Source: Ruminiclostridium sufflavum DSM 19573
Lineage (GTDB): Bacteria > Bacillota > Clostridia > Acetivibrionales > DSM-1351
DNA: 64,000 nt
NCBI RefSeq assembly: GCF_003208175.1
Contig: NZ_QKMR01000021.1
Span: forward strand, 1-64,000
Direction of reading: 5' to 3'
Shown: positions 8,704 to 16,106 of the stretch, one piece after another
Position numbering within the stretch: the stretch's first letter is position 1
Layout: each line of letters opens with the position of its first letter
The notes under the pieces: generated by a model
The model's input: the letters and a program-made list of their open reading frames with translations, nothing else
Database searches by the model: none
Told to the model about the DNA's origin: nothing
Program-made: the position numbers and the translations under genes

Positions 8704-10398
8704 ATGGGACACATGATAATTGACGGGCAACGGATAGAATTCGGCGATGAAAAAAATATTCTGGCTGTAATAAGAAAAGCCGGGATAGAGCTTCCCACCT
8801 TCTGCTATCATTCTGAGCTGAGTGTTTATGGCGCTTGCAGAATGTGTATGATTGAGGATAAATGGGGGAGTACAATGACCTCCTGTTCTACTCCGCCGAA
8901 AGACGGTATGGAAATCAAAACTAATACTGAAAAATTGAAGAAATATAGAAAAATGATAATTGAGCTGCTTTTGGCAAATCATGACCGGGATTGCACCACC
9001 TGTGAAAAAAGCGGAAGATGTAAGCTTCAGGAAATCGCATTAAAAGTAGGAGTCCGTAAGATAAGATTCGGACAAGGGAAAAAGGTAATGCCTGTTGATG
9101 ACTTGGGACCTTCAATTGTCAGGAATCCGAACAAATGTATTCTGTGCGGAGACTGTGTAAGGGCATGTCAGGAAATACAGGGAGTTGGAGTTCTTGACTT
9201 TGCATACAGAGGTTCGGATCTTCAGGTTACAACAGCCTTTAACAAGGCTCTCCATGCGGTGGATTGCGTAAATTGCGGACAGTGCAGAGTAGTGTGCCCG
9301 ACCGGGGCATTGATGATAAAAAAGGAAATAGACAGGGCCTATGAAGCTCTGCAGAACAAAAATATGCGTGTAATTGCTCAGATTGCTCCGGCAGTCAGGG
9401 TGGCAATAGGTGAAGAATTTGGATTGGAGCCGGGTGCCATATCCATGGGCAAAATTGTTGCGGCACTTAGAAAGTTAGGCTTTGATAATATATTTGACAC
9501 AGCCGTCGGCGCAGATTTAACTGTAATTGAGGAAGCCGAAGAGCTTATGGACAGAATACAGAAGAAGCAGAACACAATGCCTTTATTCAGCTCCTGCTGT
9601 CCTGCCTGGTTTAAATATGCGGAACAAAAGCATCCGGAGCTGATGGAGAATGTATCAAGCTGCCGTTCACCGCAGCAGATGTTCGGAGCTGTTATCAAGG
9701 AGCAATTTAAGAGACAGCAAAAGGATGACAGGCAGAATGTGGTGGTTGCAATTATGCCTTGTACGGCAAAAAAGCATGAGGCTGCGCGGCCGGAAAATTC
9801 AAGAAACGGCATAAGGGATGTTGATATTGTAATAACAACGCAGGAGCTTGCTATAATGATTCAGGAAAACGGAATAATATTTAATGAGCTTGAGGAAGAG
9901 GCCTTAGACATGCCTTTTGGATTTACCAGCGGTGCCGGAGTCATATTCGGTGTAAGCGGCGGAGTATCCGAAGCGGTGTTGAGGTATTATTACAAAGAAA
10001 GAACCGCATCGACTCTTAAGGGCATTTCATACTCGGGAATAAGAGGAATGGAGGGTGTAAAGGAGGCTACCGTTGAAATAGACGGCAGGCAGGTCAGAAT
10101 TGGAGTCGTGCATGGTCTTAAAAATGCTGAAAGTCTGATTAAAAAAATTGTAAACGGTCAGGAAAGGTTTGACTTTGTTGAAGTAATGGCATGTCCGGGC
10201 GGATGCATCGGCGGAGCAGGCCAGCCTATTCCGCAGAATAGTGATGTCAGAAGGAAGAGGGCAAAGGGAATATACAAGGCAGATAATGAATCACCTATAA
10301 AGAGATCAGAGGATAATCCTGCGGTAACTAATTTGTACGAGGGAATATTGCAGAGCAAAAGAGAAATTCTTCATAGGCATGAAAATCATCAGAATTAG
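8704..10398 (+). CDS. hydA: [FeFe]-hydrogenase catalytic subunit HydA
   Basis: 564 aa, the H2-evolving subunit. Clusters in order: N-terminal [2Fe-2S] (C34, C45, C48, C61), His-ligated [4Fe-4S] (H93, C97, C100, C106), two [4Fe-4S] (C145-C155 and C188-C198), then the H-cluster domain with L1 SSCCPAW (C298, C299), L2 MPCTAKK (C353) and L3 MACPGGC (C497, C501). All cluster ligands and the proton-relay cysteine C298 are present. Small departures from the textbook motifs are SSCCPAW for TSCCPGW and IGGAGQ for xGGGQ. The frame extends upstream to 8653, but GGGAGG and ATG 8704 set the start. It has no extended C-terminal [2Fe-2S] domain. Confidence 0.93.
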   Translation: MGHMIIDGQRIEFGDEKNILAVIRKAGIELPTFCYHSELSVYGACRMCMIEDKWGSTMTSCSTPPKDGMEIKTNTEKLKKYRKMIIELLLANHDRDCTTCEKSGRCKLQEIALKVGVRKIRFGQGKKVMPVDDLGPSIVRNPNKCILCGDCVRACQEIQGVGVLDFAYRGSDLQVTTAFNKALHAVDCVNCGQCRVVCPTGALMIKKEIDRAYEALQNKNMRVIAQIAPAVRVAIGEEFGLEPGAISMGKIVAALRKLGFDNIFDTAVGADLTVIEEAEELMDRIQKKQNTMPLFSSCCPAWFKYAEQKHPELMENVSSCRSPQQMFGAVIKEQFKRQQKDDRQNVVVAIMPCTAKKHEAARPENSRNGIRDVDIVITTQELAIMIQENGIIFNELEEEALDMPFGFTSGAGVIFGVSGGVSEAVLRYYYKERTASTLKGISYSGIRGMEGVKEATVEIDGRQVRIGVVHGLKNAESLIKKIVNGQERFDFVEVMACPGGCIGGAGQPIPQNSDVRRKRAKGIYKADNESPIKRSEDNPAVTNLYEGILQSKREILHRHENHQN

Positions 10399-10416
10399 TA
10401 ATTAACTTAGCTTTCC

Positions 10417-10556
10417 CACATAAAAGGTCTGCCAATGGTCAAAATTTATCAGCGGTTTGCTTCAAAATACTTGCATGAGTTAGCAAGGGCTTATCTCAAG
10501 GGTTCAGCCGTCGCACACCTTCAATATACATGGCTTATAGTGCGCTGAAATTGATG
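10417..10556. repeat. R2 interspersed repeat, copy 3 (uninterrupted)
   Basis: Runs from CACATAAAAGGTCTGCC through TTATCAGCGG and TTAGCAAGGGC to TTCAGCCGTCGCACACC and ATGGCTTATAG. It matches both halves of the copy at 5748-5957 without the intervening R1. It fills the first part of the gap after hydA; no terminator was recognised there. Confidence 0.5.
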
Positions 10557-10636
10557 TTGTGCCTTTTTCGGGCGAAAACACCTTGATTTGCCAGCTAATT
10601 CATGCAATTATTGTTGATAAAAATCGGGTATCATAA

Positions 10637-10692
10637 AGTCAATTACTGTTGAAGCTTTAGCGAGACAGAATATAGGACAATAGTAATTGACT
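10637..10692 (+). repeat. R1 repeat, minimal copy with perfect 11-bp termini
   Basis: 56 nt bounded by AGTCAATTACT and AGTAATTGACT, a perfect 11-bp terminal inverted repeat. The interior GTTGAAGCTTTAGCGAGAC...TATAGGACA resembles the R1 left half. It is followed after two bases by a second, longer R1 copy. Confidence 0.7.
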
Positions 10693-10694
10693 AA

Positions 10695-10836
10695 AGTCAA
10701 TTACGGTTCAAGCCTTCGCGCTTTCGCGACGATATATCGTCTTTTCAGGCAAATTAAGCTTTTAAGCTGATTTTGAATACAGTTTGTGTTTGAATTTGTT
10801 TTAACTTTAGGAGGCTTTAGCCGATAGTAATTGACT
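10695..10836 (+). repeat. R1 repeat, long copy (reference copy)
   Basis: 142 nt from AGTCAATTACGG to CCGATAGTAATTGACT. Internal parts: TTCAAGCCTTCGCG, a GACGATATATCGTC palindrome, TTTTCAGGC, an AT-rich middle, then AGGAGGCTTTAGCCGATAG. The size, terminal inverted repeats and lack of coding capacity fit a MITE-like element. Other copies: 2049, 5248, 5806, 10637, 23173 (reverse), 24346, 31143 (reverse), 53573, 53693 and 55284. Confidence 0.7.
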
Positions 10837-10877
10837 TGCTTATTAAGAGTTTTCATTTTTTTACAAGTTATCAATGC

Positions 10878-10906
10878 TTGACAAATAATTAACAAGGGTT
10901 TAAAAT
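10878..10906 (+). promoter_or_regulatory. Promoter of the sensory hydrogenase unit
   Basis: TTGACA (10878-10883), 17-nt spacer, TAAAAT (10901-10906): a strong vegetative-type match. It lies about 45 nt upstream of the first start codon. Confidence 0.75.
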
Positions 10907-10910
10907 TATA

Positions 10911-10928
10911 TTGTTAGATAATTAACAA
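10911..10928. promoter_or_regulatory. Rex-like operator
   Basis: TTGTTAGATAATTAACAA matches the Rex consensus TTGTTAANNNNTTAACAA at all but one fixed base. It sits just after the -10 box, around the transcription start, where a bound repressor would block initiation. Rex responds to the NADH/NAD+ ratio and controls fermentation and hydrogenase genes in clostridia. No rex gene lies in the window. Confidence 0.65.
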
Positions 10929-10951
10929 ACTAATTGGCTGGTGGTGTAATT

Positions 10952-11200
10952 ATGCTAAATATATATGTATGTGTAGGAAGTTCCTGCCATCTTAAAGGAT
11001 CTTATCAGATTATTACATGTTTTCAGAAGCTCATAAAGGATAACCATTTGGACAACAAGGTTGAATTGAAAGCTTCTTTTTGCATGGGCCATTGCACGAC
11101 AGGGGTATGCGTAAAAATAGGAGAAGACTTTTACGGAGAGGTAGCCATTGTAAATGCAGAAAGCTTTTTTAAGGAAAAGGTTCTGAAAAATCTTCAGTAA
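10952..11200 (+). CDS. Small thioredoxin-like [2Fe-2S] ferredoxin
   Basis: 82 aa with the four-cysteine pattern of NuoE-like [2Fe-2S] ferredoxins: CVGSSC near residues 7-12 and FCMGHC near 44-48. It is the length of the isolated C-terminal domain of HydC and is presumably a soluble electron carrier. ATG 10952 is preceded by GGTGGTG; a TTG six codons upstream is less likely. It is first in a unit with the sensory hydrogenase, 43 nt away, so it probably passes electrons to or from that protein. Confidence 0.8.
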   Translation: MLNIYVCVGSSCHLKGSYQIITCFQKLIKDNHLDNKVELKASFCMGHCTTGVCVKIGEDFYGEVAIVNAESFFKEKVLKNLQ

Positions 11201-11243
11201 TTGACTGGGAAACAAACACTATTTGGCTTGTGGGGGCGACTTA

Positions 11244-12971
11244 ATGAGTATTATTCAATTCAAAGAAGCAAATTGCAAAAACTGTTATAAGTGCATACGC
11301 AGCTGTCCGGTTAATGCTATTGCATTTAAAAATGACCAGGCGGAAATCATTCATGATGAGTGTATTATGTGCGGTCGCTGTTTGTCGGTTTGCCCGCAGA
11401 ATGCTAAGAGTGTAAACAGTGATATAGATAAGGTAAGGAAGTTTATCGGCAAAAAGGAAAAGGTTTATGTCAGCTTGGCGCCTTCCTTTATTTCAGCATT
11501 TGATCATGATGAACGCTGGCTGTATTGTGCTCTTAAAAAATTAGGCTTTACTCACATTGAAGGTACTGCAAACGGAGCATATCAAGTATCAAGACAATAT
11601 GAAAGGCTTCTGCATAAGAAGGAAATGAAGAATATTATCACCAGCTGCTGCCCGTCAATAATATTTTTAATTGAAAAATATTATCCTCAGCTTATGAACC
11701 AGCTGGCACCGGTAGTGTCCCCTATGATAGCACATGCAAAAATGATGAGGGAGACTTATGGAAGCAGAATCAGAGTTGTTTTTATCGGGCCGTGCATATC
11801 GAAAAAGGATGAATGCAATGATTTACAAAATGAGAATCAGATTGATGCTGTTCTCACCTTTGAAGATTTAGACAATTGGTTTGAAGAGGAAGGCTTTTAT
11901 CAGTCGGATGAAGTGCAGGAGGAGATATCGAATTTTGATAACATAGCAAGAATTTATCCGGTACCCGGCGGTATTTTAAAGACAATAGGCAGAAATTATA
12001 AAAAAAATTACAAAACAATCAGTGTTGACGGAATCGAGAGATGCAAGGAGATACTTGATTCAATGGTTGATGGAGACATAAGCAATTACTTTATAGAAAT
12101 GAGCAGTTGTACAGGAGGATGTATTGCAGGGCCTTGCATTAAAAACATCAAGGGAGGGTTTCTGACCTCAAGAGAACGATTGCTGGAGTATGCAAAAAGA
12201 GCAGCCTTAAATTCAGGCAGCAGTTCAGTAAAAAGTATAATGTCAGCAACAAAATTAGATTTTTCCAAAAGGTTTGTAGATAAATCTAAGAAAATAGAAA
12301 TGCCTTCGGAAGATGTGATTCAAGGGATATTGAACAGTATCGGCAAATTCAGCAGGGATAAGGAACTGAATTGCGGAGCCTGCGGCTATCATTCCTGCAG
12401 GGAAAAGGCTCTTGCCGTTTATCTGGGAAAGGCACAGGTACACATGTGCTTGCCTTATATGAGGGAAAGAGCGGAATCAATTTCCAATATAATTATTAAT
12501 AATACACCAAATGCTATATTTGCACTGGATAAAAATTTAAATATCCAAGAAGCAAATACAACTGCACAAAAGATGTTTAACAAAAGCAACCAGTATTTTG
12601 AAGGCAGAAATATAGTGGAGATACTTACCTGCGATAAATTTGAGCAGGTTTTGGAAAGCGGAGAAAATATTTACGATGAGAAATACACCTATGATGACTA
12701 CAGTATGGTTGTAAAACAGTCAATAATCAACGTAAGCAAGCATAATACAGTTATTGTTATTATTAACGATATTACTGAAGAGGAAGCCCAGAGACAGAGA
12801 ACCCTTGAAAGCCGTTCTCAGAATATTGACATAACCCAAAAGGTAATAGAGAAGCAAATGAGAGTTGCACAGGAGATAGCCAGCCTGCTTGGAGAAACAA
12901 CAGCAGAGACTAAGGTAGCGCTGACTAAACTGAAAAATTCTATTATGTCGGAGATAGGTGATATGAAATGA
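11244..12971 (+). CDS. Sensory [FeFe]-hydrogenase with PAS domain (HydS-like)
   Basis: 575 aa. N-terminal two-cluster ferredoxin (C11-C21 and C40-C50), then an H-cluster domain with L1 TSCCPS (C135, C136), L2 GPCISKK (C184) and L3 SSCTGGC (C289, C293). Next comes an extra [4Fe-4S] motif (C377, C380, C385, C402), then a PAS domain (about 417-510) and a helical tail. The altered L1-L3 motifs and the PAS domain are typical of sensory rather than H2-producing enzymes. It has no kinase or HAMP output of its own. It overlaps the next gene by 4 nt (ATGA), which suggests that a phosphatase is its output. The ligand could be H2 or the ferredoxin redox state. Confidence 0.88.
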   Translation: MSIIQFKEANCKNCYKCIRSCPVNAIAFKNDQAEIIHDECIMCGRCLSVCPQNAKSVNSDIDKVRKFIGKKEKVYVSLAPSFISAFDHDERWLYCALKKLGFTHIEGTANGAYQVSRQYERLLHKKEMKNIITSCCPSIIFLIEKYYPQLMNQLAPVVSPMIAHAKMMRETYGSRIRVVFIGPCISKKDECNDLQNENQIDAVLTFEDLDNWFEEEGFYQSDEVQEEISNFDNIARIYPVPGGILKTIGRNYKKNYKTISVDGIERCKEILDSMVDGDISNYFIEMSSCTGGCIAGPCIKNIKGGFLTSRERLLEYAKRAALNSGSSSVKSIMSATKLDFSKRFVDKSKKIEMPSEDVIQGILNSIGKFSRDKELNCGACGYHSCREKALAVYLGKAQVHMCLPYMRERAESISNIIINNTPNAIFALDKNLNIQEANTTAQKMFNKSNQYFEGRNIVEILTCDKFEQVLESGENIYDEKYTYDDYSMVVKQSIINVSKHNTVIVIINDITEEEAQRQRTLESRSQNIDITQKVIEKQMRVAQEIASLLGETTAETKVALTKLKNSIMSEIGDMK

Positions 12972-14140
12972 GTCTTTATATTGATGTAAACTATGAGAGC
13001 ATAAATAAATATAAGGAAGAGTTATGCGGGGACAAGGTGGAAATCATCAGAAGCTCCGATTCAGTTGTGGTTGTATTGGCAGACGGTTTGGGAAGCGGGG
13101 TGAAGGCAAATATTCTGGCTACTTTGACATCAAAGATTATAGGTACAATAATGTCAAACGGCCTCGATATCGATGAAGCGGTAAATACCATCGCAAGCAC
13201 CTTGCCTGTATGCAAGGAGAGAAAGTTAGCATATTCAACCTTTTCGATAGTTCAGATATTCAATGATGGTCAGGGGTATTTGGTGGAGTTTGACAATCCG
13301 TCTGTTATAAGGCTCCGAAAAGGAAAGCCGTTGGACATAAGCACCGAAAGCCGTGTTATCAGCGGAAAGCTTATACATGAGTCAAGATTTACGGTCTTTC
13401 CGGAGGATTTGTTTGTTATGATAAGTGACGGTGTTATTCACGCGGGAATCGGGAAAACACTGAATTTAGGCTGGCAGTGGAATAATGTTTGTGAATATCT
13501 TCAGAAGACGTATAAAAAGGATTTGTCCTCGAAGGCTGTAGCAAAGCTTCTTGTTTCAGCCTGTGACAGCCTATATTCCAATGAACCGGGAGATGATACC
13601 ACTGTTGTGGCGCTTAAGGCAAAAAAACCGGATAAGCTGTCATTAATGATAGGACCTCCGATTGATTCCGCGAGGGATGCTGAAATTGTAAACAGATTCA
13701 TCGGCAGAGAGGGAAAAAAGGTTGTATGCGGCGGAACAACCTCTCAAATAGTTTCAAGGGTTCTGGACAGGGAGATAAAGACATCAATCGAATATTTCAA
13801 TCCTTCAGTGCCGCCGACAGCTGAAATAGAAGGCATAAACCTTACCACGGAGGGTGTCCTGACTCTAAGGAATACATTGGAATTGCTGAAAACCTGTACA
13901 TCACCGGAAAGTACAATGAGTGACTTTTTGAAATTAAATAAAAAGGATGGAGCATCAAAATTGGCTAAGGTCCTTTTGGAAGAGAGCACGAGTATATATT
14001 TTTTTGTTGGGCAGGCAATGAATCCTGCACATCAGAATCCGGAGTTTCCGCTCAATATGGGCTTGAAATTTAAGCTGGTGGAGGAAATAGCGGCGCTGCT
14101 CAGGCAATCAGGAAAGCATATAAGTATTGAATACTGCTAG
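12968..14140 (+). CDS. SpoIIE-type PP2C serine/threonine phosphatase
   Basis: 390 aa. Residues 1-217 are a PP2C/SpoIIE domain with the metal-binding acids: ADGLGSG (D39), ISDGV (D154) and PGDDTT (D209/D210). Residues 220-390 form an additional C-terminal region I cannot assign. No membrane segment, so it is cytosolic. It overlaps the sensory hydrogenase by 4 nt. The neighbouring hydrogenase is the likely input; a phosphorylated protein substrate is not encoded next to it. The antisigma-system proteins SpoIIAA/AB in this window have their own phosphatase class and are not obviously its target. Confidence 0.85.
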   Translation: MSLYIDVNYESINKYKEELCGDKVEIIRSSDSVVVVLADGLGSGVKANILATLTSKIIGTIMSNGLDIDEAVNTIASTLPVCKERKLAYSTFSIVQIFNDGQGYLVEFDNPSVIRLRKGKPLDISTESRVISGKLIHESRFTVFPEDLFVMISDGVIHAGIGKTLNLGWQWNNVCEYLQKTYKKDLSSKAVAKLLVSACDSLYSNEPGDDTTVVALKAKKPDKLSLMIGPPIDSARDAEIVNRFIGREGKKVVCGGTTSQIVSRVLDREIKTSIEYFNPSVPPTAEIEGINLTTEGVLTLRNTLELLKTCTSPESTMSDFLKLNKKDGASKLAKVLLEESTSIYFFVGQAMNPAHQNPEFPLNMGLKFKLVEEIAALLRQSGKHISIEYC

Positions 14141-14171
14141 CAATATAAATTCGCTTATGGAGGAATGTATT

Positions 14172-15683
14172 TTGGGACTGAGAACTATACATCTGAAACT
14201 TCATAATCCAAGCACTGTTAAAAGAGATATTATAAATGCTGCATTTATAAATTATAATAATGCCTTTAATTATTTACTTAAAAATGCATATGAAAATATA
14301 GCTTCAATTGAACGTGATTACCAATCACCGAGAGGAACTTACAGCTCACTTACTCTTTCAAAGTGGATTGACAGAGGGCTTTCGGATGATATAAATAAAT
14401 TTGATATTCAGCCCTTTAAGGATTCTCTTAAGCTTGATATAGGCATGGTTCTGGCAAGTTATTTTGTTCAGAAAAAAACTAATCCGAATATGCCGTTTCC
14501 AAGCTTTAAAGCAGACGATGCCGCCGGGCAGCTTAAATTTAGGCCAATTTATTTTTGCAGATATGATGTTAAGAGATGCTTTTGCTTCTTGTATGATGCT
14601 GCTAATAATAAGTATTTTGCTAAAATTTTTCTTATGAATAGTAAAAATGCAAAGGTACGTTTCAATAATACATTTAACAGAGAGCTGCAATATATTTCAA
14701 AAAAACAGCCTGAGGTTAAAGGCCTGAAAAAGGAGACCTTTATTATTGTGCCCTTATCATTTGGAAAGTGGCAGGAAGGTATGCTCAGACAAGCGGTTGA
14801 CAAGCCTGAGATATTAAGAACCTCACGATTGATAATGAAGGGAAATGAATATTTTATCAGCCTTAGCATTGATTTGCCGGAGGATGAGAAAATAAAACCG
14901 GCTACTTATCTTGGAATAAGCAGAGGAATTAAGAATGCCTTAAATTATACTGTCGCCGATATGGACGGAGAAATAATCGACAGCGGGGCAATCGGATTGG
15001 AAGAGCTTTCGCTGTCAAAGGATTTGAAAACCAATAATTGTATATTGGCAAATAAGATTGCAGAAATTGCTATTAATAATAAATCAGTTGTTGTACTGCA
15101 AAATCTTGTTGAAAAAGGGGATAAGCTAAGCTGGAATGAGGACGGAATAAATTACAAGCCGATATTTGGCTGCAAGAGGTATAATGACCTTGTCAGAATA
15201 TTGGAATACAAAATACCTCAGAGAGGCCTGCCGGCTCCTGTAAAGGTCAGCTCTGTGGATATATTCAGCAGGTGCAGGCTATGCGGAAGCAATACGAAGA
15301 AAAACAGATTTTCAAAGAACATGTTCATTTGTACAACCTGCGGAGCAAGCTATGATATTGACGGCTTGGGAAGCTCAAACCTTGCTGTGAAATTGATAAA
15401 ATATCAGAGAACCCCTCTGAAAATAAAGGCCAGAAAAACAGAGAAGGGAATGCTGCTGCAAAACGAACTTATCGGTCTTAATTTAATTGTACCTTTTAAT
15501 GAGAATCCGTTTGATAAATTAATGGCAGAAGTTAAAAGAATATCGGAAGGTGTCTGCTATGATGCTGACAAGGCTGATTCAAAGGATGTAAGCAGCATTA
15601 ACGGCTTGAATTCTATTTATACTGCAAATACTATGATAAACAAGCTGGTAAAGCATAATTTCACAAATATTGAAATTATTTAA
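14172..15683 (+). CDS. TnpB-like protein with inactivated RuvC site (possible RNA-guided regulator)
   Basis: 504 aa from TTG 14172, which has GGAGGAATGTAT ahead of it; ATG 14157 (509 aa) and TTG 14127 (518 aa) are alternatives, and residue numbers here use 14127. It has the TnpB plan: N-terminal helical/beta part, RuvC-I (about 261-285), RuvC-II (about 319-328), zinc ribbon (C383, C386, C402, C405) and RuvC-III (about 410-420). RuvC-I reads LGISRGIKN where TnpB has GIDLGxxN, so the catalytic Asp is S265. RuvC-II reads VVVLQNL, so the Glu is Q325. RuvC-III keeps D412. Two of three catalytic acids are gone, so DNA cleavage is not expected. There is no tnpA or recognisable IS200/IS605 end. It is tightly linked to the phosphatase gene. 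Such proteins can be RNA-guided repressors (TldR); that function is inferred. Confidence 0.8.
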   Translation: MGLRTIHLKLHNPSTVKRDIINAAFINYNNAFNYLLKNAYENIASIERDYQSPRGTYSSLTLSKWIDRGLSDDINKFDIQPFKDSLKLDIGMVLASYFVQKKTNPNMPFPSFKADDAAGQLKFRPIYFCRYDVKRCFCFLYDAANNKYFAKIFLMNSKNAKVRFNNTFNRELQYISKKQPEVKGLKKETFIIVPLSFGKWQEGMLRQAVDKPEILRTSRLIMKGNEYFISLSIDLPEDEKIKPATYLGISRGIKNALNYTVADMDGEIIDSGAIGLEELSLSKDLKTNNCILANKIAEIAINNKSVVVLQNLVEKGDKLSWNEDGINYKPIFGCKRYNDLVRILEYKIPQRGLPAPVKVSSVDIFSRCRLCGSNTKKNRFSKNMFICTTCGASYDIDGLGSSNLAVKLIKYQRTPLKIKARKTEKGMLLQNELIGLNLIVPFNENPFDKLMAEVKRISEGVCYDADKADSKDVSSINGLNSIYTANTMINKLVKHNFTNIEII

Positions 15684-15763
15684 ATATTTTGTGCTTTTGC
15701 TACCGCACATTGTCTACAGAGTAGGCTTATACAATATTGTATAAAGAAGTGTAGCTATCTATC

Positions 15764-15803
15764 TAATAAGGCTGTTTCGGGTTTCCGGAACTGCCTTATT
15801 TTA
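15764..15803 (+). terminator. Terminator of the sensory hydrogenase unit
   Basis: AATAAGGC...GTTTC pairs with GAACTGCCTTATT, followed by TTAA. The 80 nt before it hold the palindrome ATACAATATTGTAT and could form the 3' part of a guide RNA, but I cannot identify one. Confidence 0.65.
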
Positions 15804-15942
15804 ATGCTGCCGCAAATGCTTTCAGGCTGTAAGAGTATTCCTTATTTACTTATATTATTCAGCTAAAATAGTAAAAAAGACATAATTTTTTATAACAGCA
15901 TCATTGACTAATGGGGATTTTTTTGTTAAACTTTTATTAAGT

Positions 15943-16062
15943 AAAGGGGAGTAGCTTAGAAGCGATAAAGTCAACAATCGGTATAAAATGCCTGGCTTTA
16001 TTCTCCATTGTGGAAAGCAAGACCTTGAATGATATAGTTATATTCATTCATGGTCTTTTTGT
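15943..16062 (+). ncRNA. yybP-ykoY (manganese) riboswitch with terminator
   Basis: Starts with AAAGGGGAGTAGC, the hallmark of the yybP-ykoY class, followed by AAAGTCAACAATCGG and GCCTGGCTTTA. A terminator stem follows (AGACC.TGAATGA / TCATTCATGGTCT, one mismatch) and then TTTTTG (16018-16062). It lies directly upstream of a TerC-family gene, the most common target of this riboswitch. Mn2+ binding should favour read-through. Confidence 0.78.
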
Positions 16063-16106
16063 TTGGTATAGGTGGTGCTTGATATTAATTTTTTAGGAGG
16101 CAGGCA

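Noticed and set aside
6832-8875. Several long frames on the - strand opposite hydB
   Set aside because: They mirror the strong codon pattern of hydB and hydA, lack ribosome sites and resemble nothing known.
14172-15683. Active IS200/IS605 transposon
   Set aside because: No tnpA, no visible terminal hairpins, and two RuvC catalytic acids are replaced; the gene is linked to a functional operon.
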